A DNA stretch of 39,007 nt from an uncultured Alphaproteobacteria bacterium. Lineage in GTDB: Bacteria > Pseudomonadota > Alphaproteobacteria > Caulobacterales > Hyphomonadaceae. The notes under the pieces were generated by a model. It was not told the origin of the DNA, made no database searches, and worked only from the letters and a program-made list of their open reading frames with translations. The DNA lies in NCBI GenBank assembly GCA_903842595.1, contig CAIMMO010000181.1, positions 1 to 39,007 on the forward strand, read 5' to 3'. Below are positions 37,029-39,007 of the stretch, piece by piece; positions within the stretch are counted from its first letter, which is position 1, and each line of letters starts with the position of its first letter. The position numbers were made by a program, and so were the translations under genes.

Positions 37029-37907
37029 TTAGAGCGCTTCAGCGCCCGAGATGATTTCGATCAGTTCCTTGGTGATCTGAGCCTGCCGCGCGCGGTTGTA
37101 GCGCAGCTGCAGGGATCTGATCATGTCCCCGGCGTTGCGCGTGGCGTTGTCCATGGCGGTCATCTGCGCGCCCTGGAAGCCGGCTTCGGTCTCCAGCAGC
37201 GCAGACAGGATCTGCGTGGACAGGTAGCGGGGCAGAAGAGCTTCAAGGATCGCCTGCTCGTCCGGCTCATAGATGTAGCGCGCGCCCTGGAGGTCGACGC
37301 TTGGCGCATCGGCCGGCGGGCGCGCAGGGATCAGCTGCATCGCGGTCGGGATCTGGGTCAGCAGGTTCTTGAAGCGGGCAAAGATAAGCGTCGCAACGTC
37401 GAACTCGGCGGCATCGAACCGGTCGGTGATTTCGCGGGCAATGCTGGCTGCGCTTTCGGCCGTCACCGTGCGTTCGCTGCGGCGGTCGATATGGCCGATG
37501 ATCAGCGCGCCGTAGAGACGCTTCAGAGCGTCAGAGCCCTTCTTGCCGATGGTGAGGATCTTTACCGTCTTGCCGGCTGCCTGCAGGCGGCGGATTTCGG
37601 TCCGCGCCAGCTTGACGATGTTGGTGTTGAAGCCACCGGCAAGGCCACGCTCGGACGTCATCACGACGAGCAGGTGCACGTCATCGCTACCCGTGCCAGC
37701 GATCAGCTTGGGTCCGCCGCCGGCCGCTGCGCCAGAGGCTAGGTTGGCGATGACGGAGGCCATGCGCGTCGCATACGGACGCGCCGACTGAGCTGCCTCC
37801 TGAGCGCGCTTCAGCTTGGCCGTGGCGACCATCTGCAGAGCCTTTGTGATCTTCTGCGTGGACTTCACGCTGACGATCCGGAGGCGGAATTCCTTCAAGC
37901 TGGGCAT
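37029..37907 (-). CDS. atpG: ATP synthase F1 gamma subunit
   Basis: A 292-residue rotor shaft subunit. The N-terminal coiled coil [20 protein letters not shown] with [13 protein letters not shown] and the C-terminal [16 protein letters not shown] and [14 protein letters not shown] are diagnostic. The order atpA-atpG-atpD is standard. It starts 30 bases after atpA ends. Confidence 0.98.
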   Translation of the reverse strand: MPSLKEFRLRIVSVKSTQKITKALQMVATAKLKRAQEAAQSARPYATRMASVIANLASGAAAGGGPKLIAGTGSDDVHLLVVMTSERGLAGGFNTNIVKLARTEIRRLQAAGKTVKILTIGKKGSDALKRLYGALIIGHIDRRSERTVTAESAASIAREITDRFDAAEFDVATLIFARFKNLLTQIPTAMQLIPARPPADAPSVDLQGARYIYEPDEQAILEALLPRYLSTQILSALLETEAGFQGAQMTAMDNATRNAGDMIRSLQLRYNRARQAQITKELIEIISGAEAL

Positions 37908-37937
37908 GGGCTATGCCTTGTCCTCAAGCTTTCCGGG

Positions 37938-39007
<1,070 letters not shown>

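Overview
The window is GC-rich, densely coding DNA from an alphaproteobacterium. The run rplU-rpmA-GNAT-obgE-proB, proA, nadD-rsfS-rlmH-envC-like-ctpA, deacetylase-like-rppH and atp genes resembles chromosomes of Caulobacterales, probably Hyphomonadaceae. The family placement is an inference from gene content and order, not from a search. No rRNA, tRNA or CRISPR array was seen.

Layout. Positions 1-75 hold the N-terminus of an IS transposase that runs off the window. Positions 138-5283 form a compact accessory locus: an exported subtilisin-like protease, divergent from an ECF sigma factor and its membrane anti-sigma factor, then on the minus strand an outer-membrane barrel protein, an exported Asp-rich repeat protein and a small protein with an aspartyl/asparaginyl hydroxylase-like fold. 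A shared two-block promoter (AGAATAR, 14-base spacing after the GAATAR hexamer, CGTWGT) lies before the sigma gene, the Asp-rich gene and the hydroxylase-like gene and nowhere else that I found. This is the most interesting signal in the window: a probable self-contained ECF regulon. A decayed response-regulator fragment follows at 5447-5560.

Positions 5587-16389 carry degradative and exported enzymes: a PYROXD2-like flavoprotein overlapping a tricorn-like S41 protease, an amidase lipoprotein, a CocE/S15-type hydrolase, TspO and a GH130 glycosidase.

Positions 16498-32253 are the conserved core: ribosomal proteins L21 and L27, the Obg GTPase, proline synthesis (ProB, ProA), NAD synthesis (NadD), ribosome silencing and methylation (RsfS, RlmH), an EnvC-like murein hydrolase activator, CtpA, a divergent polysaccharide deacetylase and RppH. 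It is interrupted between proA and nadD by an unrecognised three-gene cassette (polytopic coiled-coil membrane protein, VWA-like lipoprotein, second lipoprotein). A small exported-protein gene with an in-frame stop sits between nadD and rsfS.

Positions 32254-39007 hold the end of the F1 ATP synthase operon on the minus strand (atpA partial, atpG, atpD) closed by a strong terminator. atpC lies about 2 kb further on, behind a phosphoesterase and a periplasmic protein, so it is apparently transcribed separately. Two periplasmic proteins on either side of atpC look like distant paralogues.
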